The notes under the pieces are model-generated. The model was not told the DNA's origin and did not search any database. It was given only the letters and a program-made list of their open reading frames with translations. From positions 1-64,000 of the forward strand of contig JAGXFR010000041.1 of assembly GCA_024637155.1 (NCBI GenBank): 64,000 bases of DNA, written 5' to 3'. The DNA is from Burkholderiaceae bacterium. Lineage in GTDB: Bacteria; Pseudomonadota; Gammaproteobacteria; Burkholderiales; Burkholderiaceae_E. Positions 43,601-53,399 of the stretch are shown piece by piece (the first letter of the stretch is position 1; every line of letters starts with the position of its first letter). The position numbers and the translations under genes were made by a program.

Positions 43601-46402
43601 GCGGCCGAACCCCGTTCGCACACCGGGCGCGCGCTGCGCGGCCTGTTCGAACCCGGCCACGCCGTCGCGGAGCCCGGCGATGCGGCCGCGGAACCGGAGC
43701 ATCTTCCCGCGCAGGCCCGCGACGCGATCGTCGTCCACCACGCGCGCGAGCACAACCTGAAGAACATCGATGTCGTGATCCCGCGCAACCAGCTGACCGT
43801 CATCACGGGGGTGTCCGGTTCGGGCAAGTCGACGCTCGCCTTCGACGTGATCTTCGGCGAGGGGCAGCGCCGCTATCTGGAATCGCTCAACGCCTACGCG
43901 CGCCAGTTCGTCGCGCCTGCCGCGCGGCCCGACGTGGACGCGATCTACGGCATTCCGCCCACCGTTGCGATCGAGCAGCGCGCGAGCCGCGGCGGGCGCA
44001 AGAGCACGGTCGCGACGCTGACCGAGATCTATCACTTCCTGCGCCTTCTCTACGTCCGGCTCGGCACCCAGCACTGCCCGCAATGCGACGCGGCGATCGA
44101 ACCGCAGTCCTTCGAGTCGCTTGCCGCGCAGATCAGCCGCGACTACCGGGGCCGCCACATCGGCCTGCTCGCCCCGCTCGTGGCCGCGCGCAAGGGACTC
44201 TACGGCGAACTCGCGCGGCGCGCGCTGGCCAGCGGCCACGGCCATCTGTGGGTCGACGGCCGCTTTGTCCCGACCACGGCCTTTCCTCGACTCGAGCGCT
44301 ACGTCGAACATGACATCGCGCTGCCGGTGGCGGATTTCGTCGTCGATCCCGCCGCCCATGCCGAGCTGCGCAGCGCGCTGCAGACGGCGCTCGATGCGGG
44401 ACGCGGAACAGTGATCGTTGCCGACGACCTGGGGCGGCTGCGCGCGGCCATCGACGCTGGCGACGCGGGCGGCGCCAGCGCCCGGCTGGAGACGCGGCTG
44501 TTCTCGACGCGCCGCGCCTGCCCCTCCTGCGCCACCAGTTTTCCGGAGCTCGACCCGCGCCTGTTCTCGTTCAACAGCAAGCTCGGCTGGTGTCCGAGCT
44601 GCTTCGGGTCGGGCGTGGAACTGGCCGGTTTTGATGCCGAGCAGACGGGCGAGGAGCGCCGCTGGAGCGAAGGGGGTCGTGCCTGTCCGGCATGCGCGGG
44701 CGAACGCCTGAACCCCGTGGCGCGCGCGGTGCGGCTCGCGGGACGCTCGATCGTCGCGCTGACCGCGCTGCCCGTGCACGAGGCCCGCACATGGGCGCGC
44801 ACGCTGCCCCTGTCGGGGCGCGCCGCCGAGGTGGCGCGCGACGCGCTGGCCGAAATCGCGACGCGACTCGCCTTCCTGGAGGACGTCGGGCTGGGCTACC
44901 TGAGCCTCGACCGGCCGGCGCCGACGCTCTCGGGGGGCGAAGCGCAGCGCATCCGGCTCGCCGCCCAGCTCGGCTCGAATCTGCAGGGCGTGTGCTACAT
45001 CCTGGACGAGCCGACGATCGGGCTGCACCCGCGCGACAACGGCGTGCTGCTCGACACGCTAGAGGCGCTGCGCGACCGGGGCAACACGCTGCTCGTCGTC
45101 GAGCATGACGAAGACACGATCCGACGCGCGGATCATGTGATCGACATGGGTCCGGCCGCCGGGACGCATGGCGGAGAGGTGGTCGCCACCGGCACCCTGG
45201 CGCAGCTCTGCGCAAATCCGGCGAGCGTCACCGGACGCTATCTTGCGCAGCCTCTCCTGCACGACCTGCAAGAGCGCCGGCCGGTCGCTCACGACACGCC
45301 TGCCATCGTGGTGCGCGGCGCGAACGCGCACAACCTGCGCGGCATCGACGTGCGCATCGCCCTCGGTCGCATCAACGTGGTGACCGGCGTTTCCGGCTCG
45401 GGCAAGTCGACGCTCGCGCGCGACGTGCTGCTCGCGAACCTGGCCGCGCTGCTGGGCGCGCGCAACCGGCGCCGCGCGCCGGAACCGGTGGCCGGTGCCG
45501 TCGCGCTCGTCGGATGGGAGGCCGTCGACCGGGTGCTCGAGGTTGACCAGACGCCGGTGGGCGCCACGCCCCGCTCGTGTCCGGCCACGTACGTCGGCTT
45601 CTGGGACGCGATCCGGCGCCTCTTCGCCGACACCGCGGAGGCGCGGCTGCGCGGATACGCGCCCGGGCGCTTTTCCTTCAACACGGCCGGCGGACGTTGC
45701 CCGATCTGCGAGGGACGCGGCGAGCTGACGGTCGAGATGAGCTTCCTGCCCGACGTGAAGGTGCGCTGCGACGCGTGCGACGGCCGGCGCTTCGGGGCGG
45801 AGACGCTTGCAGTGCGCCTGCGCGGGCGCTCGATCGGCGAAGTGCTGGAAATGCGGGTCGACGAAGCGGTGGCGTTCTTCGAGGCGCACCCGTCGATCCG
45901 GCGGCCGCTGCAATTGCTCCAGGACGTCGGGCTCGGCTACCTGACGCTCGGGCAGCCCAGCCCCACCCTCTCGGGCGGCGAGGCGCAACGCATCAAGCTC
46001 GTGACCGAACTGGCCAAGGTCCGCGCGGTTCCCGAGGTCCCGGGTGCGCCCGCCGGCGCTCGGGGGCGCGGCCCGCACACGCTCTACGTGCTCGACGAGC
46101 CCACGGTCGGGCTGCACATGGCCGACATCGACCGGCTGCTCCGGGTCCTGCACCGGCTCGTCGACGCCGGGAACACCATGGTCATTGTCGAACACAACCT
46201 GGACATCTGGGCACAGGCCGACCGGATCATCGACCTCGGCCCCGAAGGGGGCGCAGCAGGCGGGCGCATCGTCGCCCAGGGCACCACGGAAGAGCTCGCG
46301 CGCTGCCCCGAGAGCCATACCGGGCGCGCCCTGGAACGCTTCCTCGCGACGCGCGCGGCAACGGCCTCCGCCACGCCACCCACTGTTGCTATCATCGCGT
46401 AG
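40661..46402 (+). CDS. uvrA: Double-length UvrA (two UvrA units fused in one chain)
   Basis: 1913 residues, twice normal UvrA (~940). Four Walker A motifs ([10 protein letters not shown]) lie near residues 58, 663, 1048 and 1577. Four LSGGE signatures lie near 512, 864, 1423 and 1770, so each half is a full UvrA with two ATPase modules. Zinc-finger pairs ([48 protein letters not shown]) recur in both halves. Such fused forms are known in Burkholderiales alongside ordinary UvrA. The half-boundary is near residue 1020. ATG 40661 ([10 protein letters not shown]) is preferred; ATG 40607 is an alternative. It diverges from ridA. Confidence 0.93.
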   Translation: MTAPTRPPHDPSPPAENGRYLGDALRGTIRIRGAQQNNLKNLSLDIATGELLVVTGVSGSGKSSLVFDTLYAEGQRRYVETFSPYARQFLDRMDKPRVERIDGVPPAIAIDQTNPVRTSRSTVGTMTELNDHLKLLYARTATLYCRQCGAAVHRDTVATISTALRQRAGDAAGLRVAVCFPIEVPANFSPEEVEHFLQAQGYTRVHARTTTEGGALRLSVVQDRFALATVSDERLAEALEAALARGRGRVEVHPLAAEADTDATATGVDAAAAPPGWHFSTALGCAACAIEYPDPTPSLFSFNSPIGACETCRGFGRVIGVDLALVIPDETKSLRLGAVRPWQTKSFRECQDDMLRYAERAGIPSDVPWRELSAEHRRWVIEGADDWTGKWRKQWYGVQRFFQWLESKAYRMQIRVLLSKYRSYTECPACGGARLKPEALLWRLGPAPGRSIHDLTREPIERAARWLNELELPTALDTATTLLRTEIAARMRFLLTVGVGYLTLDRQSRTLSGGEVQRINLTTALGTSLVNTLFALDEPSIGLHPRDVGRIIEVMQRLRAAGNTIVVVEHDPQMMRAADRVLDLGPGPGERGGEIVFHGTPEALFAASTLTGDYLAGRRTVSIPLGRPVRAHTPKLVLEGARAHNLKNLSVEIPLGRLVVLTGVSGSGKSTLMQQVLLPAMLQALARPTDAPGRFERLLGAELLADVVSVDQSPIGKTARSNPASYVGAFDAIRKLFAAHPLAVERRYTAGTFSFNTGNGRCPSCAGTGFEHVEMQFLSDVYLRCPDCDGRRYRDEALEVRLSRPDARRADSSSFPALSVADVLGLTVREALAFFAGEREIHARLAPLCDVGLDYLRLGQPVPTLSGGEAQRLKLAGHLGAGRKPVSKAARGAARTTGPWGEVGRGGTLFLFDEPTTGLHFDDIARLLGAFGKLLAAGHSLVVIEHNLEMIRAADWIIDLGPEGGDGGGERVAVGTQADIAAEPRSHTGRALRGLFEPGHAVAEPGDAAAEPEHLPAQARDAIVVHHAREHNLKNIDVVIPRNQLTVITGVSGSGKSTLAFDVIFGEGQRRYLESLNAYARQFVAPAARPDVDAIYGIPPTVAIEQRASRGGRKSTVATLTEIYHFLRLLYVRLGTQHCPQCDAAIEPQSFESLAAQISRDYRGRHIGLLAPLVAARKGLYGELARRALASGHGHLWVDGRFVPTTAFPRLERYVEHDIALPVADFVVDPAAHAELRSALQTALDAGRGTVIVADDLGRLRAAIDAGDAGGASARLETRLFSTRRACPSCATSFPELDPRLFSFNSKLGWCPSCFGSGVELAGFDAEQTGEERRWSEGGRACPACAGERLNPVARAVRLAGRSIVALTALPVHEARTWARTLPLSGRAAEVARDALAEIATRLAFLEDVGLGYLSLDRPAPTLSGGEAQRIRLAAQLGSNLQGVCYILDEPTIGLHPRDNGVLLDTLEALRDRGNTLLVVEHDEDTIRRADHVIDMGPAAGTHGGEVVATGTLAQLCANPASVTGRYLAQPLLHDLQERRPVAHDTPAIVVRGANAHNLRGIDVRIALGRINVVTGVSGSGKSTLARDVLLANLAALLGARNRRRAPEPVAGAVALVGWEAVDRVLEVDQTPVGATPRSCPATYVGFWDAIRRLFADTAEARLRGYAPGRFSFNTAGGRCPICEGRGELTVEMSFLPDVKVRCDACDGRRFGAETLAVRLRGRSIGEVLEMRVDEAVAFFEAHPSIRRPLQLLQDVGLGYLTLGQPSPTLSGGEAQRIKLVTELAKVRAVPEVPGAPAGARGRGPHTLYVLDEPTVGLHMADIDRLLRVLHRLVDAGNTMVIVEHNLDIWAQADRIIDLGPEGGAAGGRIVAQGTTEELARCPESHTGRALERFLATRAATASATPPTVAIIA

Positions 46403-46432
46403 TCAAACCCAACCGTACAGGAGCACAGCCGC

Positions 46433-48490
46433 ATGCCTGCCCATCCACGCTCGCACCTTCGTACCCTAGCCCTGGTCGGCCACGCCGGCGCCGGAAAGAC
46501 GACCCTGATCGAAGCGTTGCTGGCAGCCAGCGGCGCGATCGGGACGCCCGGATCCGTCGAGCGTGGTTCGACCGTATGCGACTACGACCCGATCGAGAAG
46601 GCCCACGGTCATTCGCTCAAGATCGGCTGCACGCACTTCGAGCGCGACGGCGTGCGCGTTCACCTGCTCGACACACCCGGCTATCCGGACTTCGCCGGCC
46701 GCGCGCTGGGCGCGCTGGACGCGGTCGAGACGGCGGGCATTGTGATCAACGCCCACAACGGCATCGAGATCACCGCGACGCGCATGGCGCTGTGGTCGCA
46801 GGCGCGCGGTTTGTGCCGCTTCATCATCGTCAACCGCATCGACGAGGAAGGCATCGACCTGCCCGGACTGGTCACGGACCTGCAGACCGCCTTTGGGCGC
46901 GAGTGCCTGCCGGTGAACCTGCCGGCGGCGGGCGCGACGCGCGTGGTTGACTGCTTCTTCCACCTCACCGGGGACGCGACCGATTTTTCGAACGTTCCCG
47001 AAGCGCACCAGGCGCTGGTCGAGCAGATCGTCGAAGTGGACGATGAACTGACCGAGCGCTACCTCGGCGGCGAGGAAATCGAAGCGGCCGAGTTGCACGA
47101 CGCCTTCGAGCGCGCGCTGCGCGAGGCGCACTTCGTGCCCATCCTGTTCGTCTCGGCACGCACCGGCGCCGGGGTGGCCGAATTGCTCGACTTCATCGTG
47201 CGCATGGCGCCGAACCCGGCGGAAGGCAACCCGCCGCTCTTCGAGAAATGGCCCGGCGGCGACAGCGAACGTGCCGAACCCTACACCTCGACCGGCGAGC
47301 CGACGGATCATGTGCTCGCGCATGTCTTCAAGGTCGAGGTCGATCCCTACGTGGGCACCATCGGTGTCATTCGCGTCCATCAGGGAACGATCGGGCCCGA
47401 CACGCAACTCTACGTCGGAGATGCGCGCAAACCGGTGCGCGCGGGCGCGCTGATGCTGATTCAGGGCAAGGACCTCAAGCCACTCGCCGCGGCCGGCCCC
47501 GGCGACATCTGTGCCGTGACGAAGATCGATGACATCGCCTTCGACGCGGTCCTGCACGACGCACCCGAGGACGCGGTGGTCCACTTCAAGCCGCTGCCCA
47601 TGCCGCACGCGGTCTACGGACTTGCGGTGCGCGTCAAGAAGCGCGGCGAGGAGCAGAAGCTTTCCGAGATCCTGCAGCGGCTGCGCGCCGAAGATCCGAG
47701 CCTGACGGTCGAGCACGACCAGACGACGCACGAGATGGTGATCCGCGGGGTCGGCGAGATGCATGTCGGCCGGGTGATCGAGCGCATCGCCTCCCAATAC
47801 AAGCTCGAGCTTGAAGCGCATCCGCCGGCGATCCCCTATCGTGAAACGATCAAGGGCTCCGCGGAGGGTCACCACCGCCACAAGAAGCAGTCCGGCGGTG
47901 CGGGGCAGTTCGGCGAAGTCTATCTGCGCGTGGCGCCGCTGGCGCGCGGCGAAGGATTCCGCTTCGTCGACGAAGTCAAGGGTGGCGTGATCCCGAGCGT
48001 GTTCATCCCCGCAGTCGAGAAAGGGGTGCGCATGGTGCTGGCCGAGGGCGCCATCGCGGGCTACCCGGTGCAGGACGTGCAGGTCACCGTATACGACGGC
48101 AAGACGCACGCGGTCGACGGCAAGGAAATCGCCTTCATCACGGCAGGCAAGAAGGCCTTCCTCGACGCTGTGTCGAAGGCCCGCCCGACCGTTCTCGAGC
48201 CGATCGTCACGCTCGAGGTCACCCTGCCGGAGGACTACATCGGCACGGTGGCCGGCGAACTCTCGGCACGCCGCGGCCAGATCTCGGGCACGGGCGTGGG
48301 GCGCGCGGGGACCGCGACCGTCAGCGGCAGGGCCCCGCTCTCCGAACTGGACGATTTCCAGGGGCGGCTCAAGGCGATCACCGCCGGCCAGGGCAGTTTC
48401 ACGCTCGAGCTGTATGGGTACGAGGAGGCGCCACCGGCAGTGCTGGCGAAGCTCAAGGAAGCCTTCAAGCCCGCCGTCAGCGACGACTGA
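46433..48490 (+). CDS. Elongation factor G-like GTPase (FusA2-type paralogue)
   Basis: 685 residues, slightly shorter than EF-G. G1 GHAGAGKTT, G3 DTPGYPDF and G4 NRID (~132-135) instead of the usual NK[LM]D are present. The G2 region keeps a Thr (GSTVCDYDPIE). Domains II to V are all present (GHHRHKKQSGGAGQFGEV, GTVAGELSARRGQISG). The paralogue family is widespread but its role is unclear; tetracycline-type protection or ribosome splitting have been suggested for relatives. It lies 30 nt after the double UvrA and may share its transcript. AGGAG is 11 nt upstream. Confidence 0.9.
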   Translation: MPAHPRSHLRTLALVGHAGAGKTTLIEALLAASGAIGTPGSVERGSTVCDYDPIEKAHGHSLKIGCTHFERDGVRVHLLDTPGYPDFAGRALGALDAVETAGIVINAHNGIEITATRMALWSQARGLCRFIIVNRIDEEGIDLPGLVTDLQTAFGRECLPVNLPAAGATRVVDCFFHLTGDATDFSNVPEAHQALVEQIVEVDDELTERYLGGEEIEAAELHDAFERALREAHFVPILFVSARTGAGVAELLDFIVRMAPNPAEGNPPLFEKWPGGDSERAEPYTSTGEPTDHVLAHVFKVEVDPYVGTIGVIRVHQGTIGPDTQLYVGDARKPVRAGALMLIQGKDLKPLAAAGPGDICAVTKIDDIAFDAVLHDAPEDAVVHFKPLPMPHAVYGLAVRVKKRGEEQKLSEILQRLRAEDPSLTVEHDQTTHEMVIRGVGEMHVGRVIERIASQYKLELEAHPPAIPYRETIKGSAEGHHRHKKQSGGAGQFGEVYLRVAPLARGEGFRFVDEVKGGVIPSVFIPAVEKGVRMVLAEGAIAGYPVQDVQVTVYDGKTHAVDGKEIAFITAGKKAFLDAVSKARPTVLEPIVTLEVTLPEDYIGTVAGELSARRGQISGTGVGRAGTATVSGRAPLSELDDFQGRLKAITAGQGSFTLELYGYEEAPPAVLAKLKEAFKPAVSDD

Positions 48491-48495
48491 TCCCC

Positions 48496-48530
48496 CTGCT
48501 GCGGACCGCCCCGCGGGCGCTCCGCAGCAG
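48496..48530. terminator. Strong stem-loop after the EF-G-like gene
   Basis: CTGCTGCGGA pairs perfectly with TCCGCAGCAG across a 15-nt loop that can itself pair (GCCC/GGGC). It starts 5 nt after the stop codon. No T run follows, so it would be a non-classical terminator or mRNA end stabiliser. Confidence 0.45.
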
Positions 48531-48539
48531 CACCTGGGC

Positions 48540-48545
48540 TACACT
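48540..48545 (+). promoter_or_regulatory. Putative -10 element of argE, suggesting a leaderless mRNA
   Basis: TACACT ends 6 nt before the ATG, so transcription would start at or next to the start codon. No Shine-Dalgarno sequence is seen before the gene. No clear -35 was found. Confidence 0.35.
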
Positions 48546-48551
48546 CGGGCG

Positions 48552-49718
48552 ATGGAAAATACCGCCCTCCTCGCGACCCTGTCGCGCCTCGTCGCATTCG
48601 ACACCGTCAGCAGCCACAGCAACGTCGAACTGATCGACTGGGTGGCGGGACGGCTGGCCGAACACGGCATCCAGGCGTTCGTCCAGCACGGCACGGAAGC
48701 CGGCAAGGCAAACCTGTACGCAACCATCGGCCCCGCCGACCAGGCAGGCGTCATGCTCTCGGGACACTCCGACGTCGTCCCGGTGGCCGGACAGAACTGG
48801 ACCAGCGACCCGTTCACCCTCACCCGCCGCGATACGCGCCTCTACGGCCGGGGCGCCGCCGACATGAAGGGCTTCATCGCCTGCGTGCTGGAGATGGTTC
48901 CGCGCTTCGCCGCCGCGCAGCTCACGCAGCCCGTGCACGTCGCGCTCTCTTACAACGAAGAGACCGACATGCGGGGCATGCGCGTGCTCGCCGAGCATCT
49001 CGCAGGACTGCCGGTCCGGCCCGCGGCCTGTGTGATCGGAGAGCCGACCTCGATGCAGGTGGTGGTGGCCAACAAGGGGGCGGCGATCTATCGCGTTCGC
49101 GTGCGCGGTTTCTCCGTGCACTCGTCGCTGCGCGACCAGGGCGTTTCTGCGGTCGAAGTGGCGGCCGAAGTGATCTGCTTCCTCGGGGCGCTGCAGGAGC
49201 GGCTGCGCGACGCGGGACGCAATGACGGATTCGAGTTTCCGCACACCAGCATCCACGTGGGCAAGATCGAAGGCGGCACCGCGCACAACATCACCGCCCG
49301 CGATTGCACCTTCATCTTCGAGATCCGCGCGCTGCCGGGCGTGCGCGCCGCAACTCTGCTTGAGGAGGTGCGTGCGCACTGCGTGGGAACGATCCTGCCG
49401 CGGCTGCACCAGGTCAGCACCGAGTGCGCGATCGACTTCGAGCCGATCGTCGACACCCCGGGCCTCGACGAGGGGGGAAACCGCAACCTCGCCCAGGCCA
49501 TGATGCCGCTGTGCGGCTGCCACGCGCTCGGGCGGGTGTCCTTCGGCACCGAAGGCGGCATCCTTCAGGATATCGGGGTACCGACGATCATCTGCGGTCC
49601 CGGCGAAATCCGGGTCGCACACCAGCCCGACGAGTACGTCGAGATCGAGCAGCTGGAGCGCTGCATGGCCTTCCTCGAGACGCTGTGCCACAGGCTGGAG
49701 AGAACCCGCGTTTCATGA
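48552..49718 (+). CDS. argE: Acetylornithine deacetylase (M20 family)
   Basis: 388 residues. M20 metallopeptidase fold with metal-binding motifs GHSDVVPV, GRGAADMKGF and YNEETDMRGM (catalytic Glu) and a C-terminal His in AHQPDEYV. The AADMKGF context and length fit ArgE, which releases ornithine from N-acetylornithine. Succinyl-diaminopimelate desuccinylase is the main alternative. The frame extends upstream into the EF-G-like gene, but ATG 48552 is the family start. Confidence 0.9.
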   Translation: MENTALLATLSRLVAFDTVSSHSNVELIDWVAGRLAEHGIQAFVQHGTEAGKANLYATIGPADQAGVMLSGHSDVVPVAGQNWTSDPFTLTRRDTRLYGRGAADMKGFIACVLEMVPRFAAAQLTQPVHVALSYNEETDMRGMRVLAEHLAGLPVRPAACVIGEPTSMQVVVANKGAAIYRVRVRGFSVHSSLRDQGVSAVEVAAEVICFLGALQERLRDAGRNDGFEFPHTSIHVGKIEGGTAHNITARDCTFIFEIRALPGVRAATLLEEVRAHCVGTILPRLHQVSTECAIDFEPIVDTPGLDEGGNRNLAQAMMPLCGCHALGRVSFGTEGGILQDIGVPTIICGPGEIRVAHQPDEYVEIEQLERCMAFLETLCHRLERTRVS

Positions 49719-49738
49719 TCGGGTAGGCACTTCCGCTG

Positions 49739-49747
49739 TGCGATAAT
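49739..49747 (+). promoter_or_regulatory. Putative extended -10 promoter of the ccm operon
   Basis: TGCGATAAT, an extended -10 sequence, with a start near 49754 and a 45-nt leader to ccmI. No good -35. Confidence 0.45.
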
Positions 49748-49798
49748 TGATGGTTTTCTTAACCCAGCCGGCGCCCACACGGTTTCGGCCCCCCTGCC

Positions 49799-51082
49799 AT
49801 GTGGTTTCTGCTCATTCTCGCCCTGCTCGCGGTCCTCGCTGCGCTGCTCCTCGCATGGCCCCTGTTGCGCTCCGTCGCGCCCGCAGGCGACAACTCGGGC
49901 ACCGCATCGGAGCGCGAGACCCGGCTCTCCGTCTACCGTGATCGCAAGCACGAGATCGATGCCGAACGGGACACCGGGCGGCTGACTGCCGCGGAGGCCG
50001 AGCGCACGCAGCGCGAGCTGGTCGATGAGGTCTCGCGCGAGTTTGGCGCGGGCGCGCTCGAGGGCTTGCCGGCAGGGACGGCGCACCCGCGTCCGTGGCT
50101 CGCGCTCGCGTTGAGTCTGTTTGTCTCAGTGGTCGCGCTGGTGGTCTACCAGCAGATCGGCGCTCCGGCACTGGCGCTGAATCCGACGCCGACCAGCGCC
50201 GCGGGCGGCGACGCGGAGATGGAGCAGGTCTTCGCGCAGATCGAGGCGCGCACCCGCAGCAATCCCGACGACGGTGCGGCCTGGGCGTCGCTGGCCGAGG
50301 GTCGCATGGGAACGGGTGAATACCAGCGCGCAGCGGCCGCGTACGAGAAGGCGACGCGTCTGCTGCCCCCGGACGCTCGGCTGCTCGCGGACTACGCCGA
50401 GGCCATCGCGCTGCAAAAGGGCGGCGACCTTTCGGGACTTGCGACCGAATTGCTGCGCAAGGCGCTGGCGATCAACGCCAAGGATCCGAAGGTACTTTCC
50501 CTGCTCGCCTCTGCCGAGTACCAGGCGGGCAATCTCGCGCAGGCACGCGTCCACCTGGTCACGCTGCGCGACGGCGCGGTGCCCGGGAGCCCGCAGGCCA
50601 CGAGCATCGCACAGGCGCTGGCCCAGATCGACAGTGAAATCAAGGGCGGACCGCGACCTGTCGCGCCCGTGGCCGCCGCTGGCGCGCAGGAGTCCGCGCC
50701 CGCTGCACCGGCGGCACCCACGGCTGCTGCCGGCGGCGCGGAGGCGCTGGAGGGGACGATCGACATCTCCCCGGCGATGCGCGCGAAGATTCCGCCGGGC
50801 GCGACCCTGATCGTGTTTGCCCGGGCACCGAGCGGATCGCGCATGCCCTACGCGGCCCAGATCCTGGGAGCGGCGCAGTTGCCCGCCCCCTTCGCAATGA
50901 GCGACGCACAGGCGATGGCCGCCGACCACAAGCTTTCCCAGGCCAAGGACGTCATCGTCGAAGCACGGATCAATGTCTCGGGCAACATGATGCGCAATCC
51001 GGGCGATCTATTCGGCGTCTCGGCGAGCGTCAAGCCCGGTACCCGCGGGGTGCGGGTAGTCATCGACCAGGTCGTTCCTTGA
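49799..51082 (+). CDS. ccmI: Cytochrome c maturation protein CcmI
   Basis: 427 residues. Two N-terminal membrane helices (~1-25 and ~100-118) flank a cytoplasmic loop with the leucine-zipper-like segment. A periplasmic TPR region (~145-280) binds the apocytochrome C-terminus, and a C-terminal domain (IDISPAMRAKIPPGATLIVFARAPSG) follows. It presents apocytochrome to the CcmF/H ligation complex. Unusually it is the first gene of the operon here; in many proteobacteria it is last or near ccmH. Confidence 0.92.
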   Translation: MWFLLILALLAVLAALLLAWPLLRSVAPAGDNSGTASERETRLSVYRDRKHEIDAERDTGRLTAAEAERTQRELVDEVSREFGAGALEGLPAGTAHPRPWLALALSLFVSVVALVVYQQIGAPALALNPTPTSAAGGDAEMEQVFAQIEARTRSNPDDGAAWASLAEGRMGTGEYQRAAAAYEKATRLLPPDARLLADYAEAIALQKGGDLSGLATELLRKALAINAKDPKVLSLLASAEYQAGNLAQARVHLVTLRDGAVPGSPQATSIAQALAQIDSEIKGGPRPVAPVAAAGAQESAPAAPAAPTAAAGGAEALEGTIDISPAMRAKIPPGATLIVFARAPSGSRMPYAAQILGAAQLPAPFAMSDAQAMAADHKLSQAKDVIVEARINVSGNMMRNPGDLFGVSASVKPGTRGVRVVIDQVVP

Positions 51083-51735
51083 CGACGATGTCGGCCACGC
51101 GCGGCGAACTCACCGGCAGCGGCCTGAGCTGCACGGCCGGCCACCGCACGCTGTTTCGGGAGCTCGACCTCGCGGTGGGGTCCGGTCAGTGGGTGATGCT
51201 CACCGGTCCCAACGGATCGGGCAAGACGACGCTGCTGCGCGCCATCGCCGGGCTTTCCCCCTTCGCGGCGGGCACGATCGGCTGGCGCGGAGAAGCGCCC
51301 CATGACATCGGCGGACGCTGGCGCGCGCAGTTCCTGTATCAGGGGCACCACGCTGGCTGGAAGGATCTGTTTACGGCCGCGGAGAATCTCGACTGGCAGC
51401 TGCGCCTCGACCAGTCCGACGGGGTCAGCCGCGCCGGCGTGGACGGCGCGCTCGATCGCGTGGGACTGCGCCGTCAGGCCGCGCTGCCCTTCATGCGGCT
51501 TTCGGCCGGACAGCGCCGGCGCCTGGCGCTCGCGCGGCTGGTCTGCGCGCGGCGCGCGCTGTGGCTGCTCGACGAGCCGACGACGGCGCTCGACACCGCG
51601 GGCCAGCAGCTTCTGGGCGATCTGCTCGACGAGCACCTGAACGCCGGAGGCTGCGCGCTGATCGCCACCCACCAGCCGCTGCCGTGCCGCCGGGAACCGT
51701 TGCGGCTCGACCTCACCGAGGCGCAGGCACGCTGA
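51079..51735 (+). CDS. ccmA: Heme exporter ATP-binding protein CcmA
   Basis: 218 residues. Walker A GPNGSGKTT, the CcmA-type signature LSAGQRRRLALARL (LSAGQ in place of LSGGQ), Walker B LWLLDEPTTALD. With CcmB it drives release of holo-CcmE from CcmC. The frame starts with TTG overlapping the ccmI stop; ATG 51088 is an equally possible start. Confidence 0.95.
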   Translation: MTTMSATRGELTGSGLSCTAGHRTLFRELDLAVGSGQWVMLTGPNGSGKTTLLRAIAGLSPFAAGTIGWRGEAPHDIGGRWRAQFLYQGHHAGWKDLFTAAENLDWQLRLDQSDGVSRAGVDGALDRVGLRRQAALPFMRLSAGQRRRLALARLVCARRALWLLDEPTTALDTAGQQLLGDLLDEHLNAGGCALIATHQPLPCRREPLRLDLTEAQAR

Positions 51736-52505
51736 TGGGACGCAACCCCGACCTCCCCGTCGCACCCGCCTTCGATGCGGGCGGCGCCACCGCGGGCCTT
51801 GAGCGCTACGCGCAGCCCGCCGGGTTCGCCCCGTCGGCTTTCGCCGCGCTGGCGTGGGGCTGTGCGCGCGATGTGCGGCTCGGGCTGCGTTCGCGCACCG
51901 AACTCGCGCTGGTCGTCGTGTTCTTCCTGCTCGTCACGAGCCTGTTCCCGCTCGGGGTCAGTCCCGAGCCCGAACTGCTCAAGGCGATCGCTCCGGGAAT
52001 CGCATGGGTGGCGGCGCTGCTCGCGAGCCTGCTGTCGCTGCCGCGGCTCTTCGCCGGTGACCACGCCGACGGCACGCTCGAGCAGATCGTGCTCGCCCCC
52101 GCCCCCTTGCCGGCGCTGGTCTCGGGCAAGGTGCTCGCCCACTGGCTGACGACCGGCCTGCCCTTCGTGCTGCTCGCCCCGCTGACCGGCATCCAGTTCG
52201 GACTCGACGGCGAGTCGATCCTCATCCTGGTGCTCGGCCTGCTGCTGGGCACCCCGATCCTCTCGTGGCTCGGCGGAATCGGGGCCGCGCTCACGCTGGG
52301 CACCCGCAGCGGCGCCTCGCTGCTGGCGCTGCTGGTGCTGCCGCTCGCCGTTCCGGTGCTGATCTTCGGCGCCGGTGCGGTCGAGGCGTCCCGCTCCGGG
52401 CTGGGCCCCGAGGCCCACCTGTCCCTGTTGGGCGCCGGTCTGATTCTCTCGTGCATTCTCGGCCCCTTTGCCACCGCCACCGCAGTTCAAATCGCATACG
52501 AATGA
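51735..52505 (+). CDS. ccmB: Heme exporter membrane protein CcmB
   Basis: 256 residues with six hydrophobic helices. LPRLFAGDHADGTLEQIVLAP is the typical cytoplasmic loop. Compared with ~220-residue CcmB proteins it has an extra N-terminal stretch of ~40 residues (MGRNPDLPVAPAF...). The ATG overlaps the ccmA stop (TGATG). Confidence 0.94.
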   Translation: MGRNPDLPVAPAFDAGGATAGLERYAQPAGFAPSAFAALAWGCARDVRLGLRSRTELALVVVFFLLVTSLFPLGVSPEPELLKAIAPGIAWVAALLASLLSLPRLFAGDHADGTLEQIVLAPAPLPALVSGKVLAHWLTTGLPFVLLAPLTGIQFGLDGESILILVLGLLLGTPILSWLGGIGAALTLGTRSGASLLALLVLPLAVPVLIFGAGAVEASRSGLGPEAHLSLLGAGLILSCILGPFATATAVQIAYE

Positions 52506-52506
52506 C

Positions 52507-53241
52507 ATGGCTACCCTGCGCATCTTCCGTTTTTCCTCGCCGGCCACCTTCTACCCGCTTGCGGGAAAGATGATCCCGTGGTTCGCCACGGCAGCCACGC
52601 TGCTCACCATCGTCGGGCTGTACATCGGCTTCTTCGTTGCGCCCACCGACTTCCAGCAGGGCGAGTCCTACCGGATCATCTTCATCCACGTGCCCACCGC
52701 CTGGATGGCCATGTTCATCTACGTCGTAATGGCCGTGTGGGCCGCGGTGCTGCTGATCTGGAAAACGCGGCTCGCCGGCATGATGATTCAGGCACTCGCA
52801 CCCACGGGAGCGATGTTCGCCTTCGCGGCACTGTGGAACGGCGCGTTCTGGGGGCGACCGACCTGGGGTGCGTACTGGGTGTGGGACGCGCGGCTCACGT
52901 CCACGCTGATCCTGCTCTTTCTCTACCTGGGAATGATCGCGCTGCGCGCCTCGATCGACGACCCGCGCCGGGGCGACCGGGCCAGTGCGCTGCTCGCGCT
53001 GGTGGGCGTCATCAACGTCCCGATCATCTACTTCTCGGTCAAGTGGTGGAACACGCTCCACCAGGGGGCCAGCGTCTCGCCCACTGGCGGCTCTTCGATG
53101 GCGGCGACCATGTTGATGGCAATGTTGATCATGAGCTTTGCGGCGTGGTTTTACGCGATCGCGGTATCGTTGCATCGGGTGCGCAGCATCATCCTCGAAC
53201 GCGAGGTTTACGCCGACTGGGTGAAGGAAATTCCGAAATGA
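52507..53241 (+). CDS. ccmC: Heme handling protein CcmC
   Basis: 244 residues, six helices. The tryptophan-rich heme-binding loop WGRPTWGAYWVWDARLTS lies near residues 119-136, flanked by conserved His (IFIHVPTAW and WWNTLHQG). It loads heme onto CcmE. It starts one base after the ccmB stop. Confidence 0.97.
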   Translation: MATLRIFRFSSPATFYPLAGKMIPWFATAATLLTIVGLYIGFFVAPTDFQQGESYRIIFIHVPTAWMAMFIYVVMAVWAAVLLIWKTRLAGMMIQALAPTGAMFAFAALWNGAFWGRPTWGAYWVWDARLTSTLILLFLYLGMIALRASIDDPRRGDRASALLALVGVINVPIIYFSVKWWNTLHQGASVSPTGGSSMAATMLMAMLIMSFAAWFYAIAVSLHRVRSIILEREVYADWVKEIPK

Positions 53242-53399
53242 TCGAATGGCTGAAAATGGGCGGGCACGGATACTACATCTGGGCCTCGTACGGCATGCTG
53301 GCTCTGGCAATCGCCATCGAGCTGATCACCTTGCGCCAGCGGCGGCGCAATGCGCACGCCATGATTGACGCCGCAACGGAGGAATCGACATGGCGCTGA
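53238..53399 (+). CDS. ccmD: Heme exporter protein CcmD
   Basis: 53 residues: [19 protein letters not shown], one membrane helix, then [11 protein letters not shown], the classic small CcmD. ATGA overlap with ccmC and a 10-nt overlap with ccmE. It stabilises the CcmABC-CcmE complex. Confidence 0.92.
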   Translation: MIEWLKMGGHGYYIWASYGMLALAIAIELITLRQRRRNAHAMIDAATEESTWR

